This document shows positions 63,106 to 64,000 of a stretch of 64,000 nt of DNA, piece after piece. Source of the DNA: an uncultured Cyclobacteriaceae bacterium. GTDB taxonomy: Bacteria > Bacteroidota > Bacteroidia > Cytophagales > Cyclobacteriaceae. The notes beneath the pieces were generated by a model. That model was not told the origin of the DNA, made no database searches, and saw nothing but the letters and a program-made list of their open reading frames with translations. The stretch spans positions 124,001 to 188,000 of the forward strand of contig CAJQKV010000007.1 in the NCBI GenBank assembly GCA_905479015.1, given 5' to 3'. Position numbers and translations under genes: made by a program. Position 1 is the stretch's first letter, and every line of letters begins with the position of its first letter.

Positions 63106-64000
63106 TTAAGGATTTTTTAAAATGAAATCTGCCAATTCCTCTACCATTTTACGGCTCCCACAATAAAAAGCGACCCGCTGATGTAATGATGTTGGTTTTA
63201 TACTCATAATTCGCTTTTCTCTATTAATGGCTTTCCCTCCTGCCTGCTCCGCAATAAAAGCCATCGGATTACATTCATATAGTAAACGAAGTTTTCCACT
63301 CGGATGCTTAGCCGTTTCCGGATACAAGTAAATACCTCCCTTAATCATATTACGATGGTAATCTGATACAAGAGAACCAATGTATCTCGAGGTATAAGGA
63401 CGATCTTCTGATTCCATTTGACAGAACTTAATATAATTTTTTACACCCAATGGGAAATGAATATAATTTCCTTCATTGATAGAATAAATAGATCCATTTT
63501 TCGGATAAATCATATTGGGATACGACAAATAAAATGTGCCTAATGCTGGATTTAAGGTAAAGCCATTCACTCCATTTCCAGTAGTATAAACCAACACGGT
63601 TGAGGTGCCATAGATCACATATCCTGCCGCCACCTGCTGATCTCTTGCTTGCAAAAAGTCTGCTGTAATGACAGGGCTTCCCAAAGGAGTCCTACGCCGG
63701 TAAATTGAAAAGATCGTCCCTACAGAGACATTCACATCAATGTTAGAAGAACTATCAAGGGGATCAATCAAAACAACATATTTGTTTTGATTTTTTTTAT
63801 CCATACTATTTACTTGGATGAAATGCTCTTCTTCTTCACTGGCAATGCCACAAACAATATTCCTATTTGTTAAAGTTTGGATAAATATTTTATGTGCGTA
63901 AATGTCAAGCTTTTGCTGCTCCTCTCCTTGGGTATTGATATGGTTTGTATCTCCTAAAATATCTACCAAGCCCGCTTTGTTTACTTCATGATTAACCACC
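63106..64000 (-). CDS. fbp: Class I fructose-1,6-bisphosphatase (5' part missing)
   Basis: About 298 C-terminal residues are visible; the true start lies beyond the right edge, as shown by the family sequence [14 protein letters not shown] continuing from outside. Hydrolyses fructose-1,6-bisphosphate in gluconeogenesis. The metal/substrate signature is [20 protein letters not shown] (the consensus has DPLDGSSN, here Gly to Ser). The substrate loop [19 protein letters not shown] is intact. It is convergent with the beta-oxidation operon; beta-oxidation and gluconeogenesis are physiologically linked. Confidence 0.93.
   Translation of the reverse strand, partial: VVNHEVNKAGLVDILGDTNHINTQGEEQQKLDIYAHKIFIQTLTNRNIVCGIASEEEEHFIQVNSMDKKNQNKYVVLIDPLDSSSNIDVNVSVGTIFSIYRRRTPLGSPVITADFLQARDQQVAAGYVIYGTSTVLVYTTGNGVNGFTLNPALGTFYLSYPNMIYPKNGSIYSINEGNYIHFPLGVKNYIKFCQMESEDRPYTSRYIGSLVSDYHRNMIKGGIYLYPETAKHPSGKLRLLYECNPMAFIAEQAGGKAINREKRIMSIKPTSLHQRVAFYCGSRKMVEELADFILKNP

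Overview
The window is AT-rich chromosomal DNA of a member of the Bacteroidota, most likely a marine, aerobic, pigmented Cytophagales-type bacterium; I cannot name the genus. Evidence: Bacteroidota-type housekeeping blocks (bamD - omega-like subunit - coaBC - DUF4835 - recN; OstA-like protein; ECF sigma/anti-sigma pair), -7 promoter elements of the TAnnTTTG type before several genes, few Shine-Dalgarno sites, and many ATGA start/stop overlaps.

Layout. 1-7.5 kb: a minus-strand set of exported proteins (class V aminotransferase cut by the window edge, YncE-like propeller, LVIVD-repeat protein, Tat-exported sugar isomerase-like protein), an aldo/keto reductase and malate dehydrogenase separated by a strong bidirectional terminator. 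7.7-23.7 kb: housekeeping genes (tilS, OstA-like, bamD, omega-like, coaBC, DUF4835, recN, fabI, ispE, EamA transporter, LptF/G permease, tgt, rsmG, a PLP-dependent decarboxylase). 23.7-27.5 kb: mostly non-coding. It holds two near-identical small-RNA-like units with palindromic operators, a nitrilase, tmRNA (ssrA), a pair of tiny membrane proteins and the relic 3' end of a molybdopterin hydroxylase gene. 27.5-32.6 kb: a DUF885 lipoprotein and an H-NOX nitric-oxide sensor overlapping a hybrid histidine kinase.

32.9-51.8 kb is the most striking part, a light-response island. It holds a compact operon with three photolyase/cryptochrome homologues (one apparently circularly permuted, one lacking the usual Fe-S cysteine motif), a flavin reductase and three tiny family proteins. 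After a GH30 glycosidase and a CDP-alcohol phosphotransferase comes a CarH/LitR-like B12 photoreceptor repressor. It is divergent from an operon of SRPBCC, TetR, ABC1 kinase, glutathione peroxidase, NAD-epimerase/DUF2867 and a fourth photolyase. A converging carotenoid operon (crtI, crtB, unknown, crtZ, crtYcd-like cyclase) ends it. The genes read as one programme: sense blue/UV light through adenosylcobalamin, repair photodamage, quench peroxides and singlet oxygen.

52-54.8 kb: a sugar porter with a GH16 beta-glucanase. 54.9-57.3 kb: an ECF sigma factor, its membrane anti-sigma factor and a probable outer-membrane protein. 57.7-63.0 kb: a beta-oxidation operon (acyl-CoA dehydrogenase, thiolase, bifunctional hydratase/dehydrogenase). 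63.1-64 kb: class I fructose-1,6-bisphosphatase, cut by the window end.

All identifications come from reading translated sequences and motifs; no database search was run.
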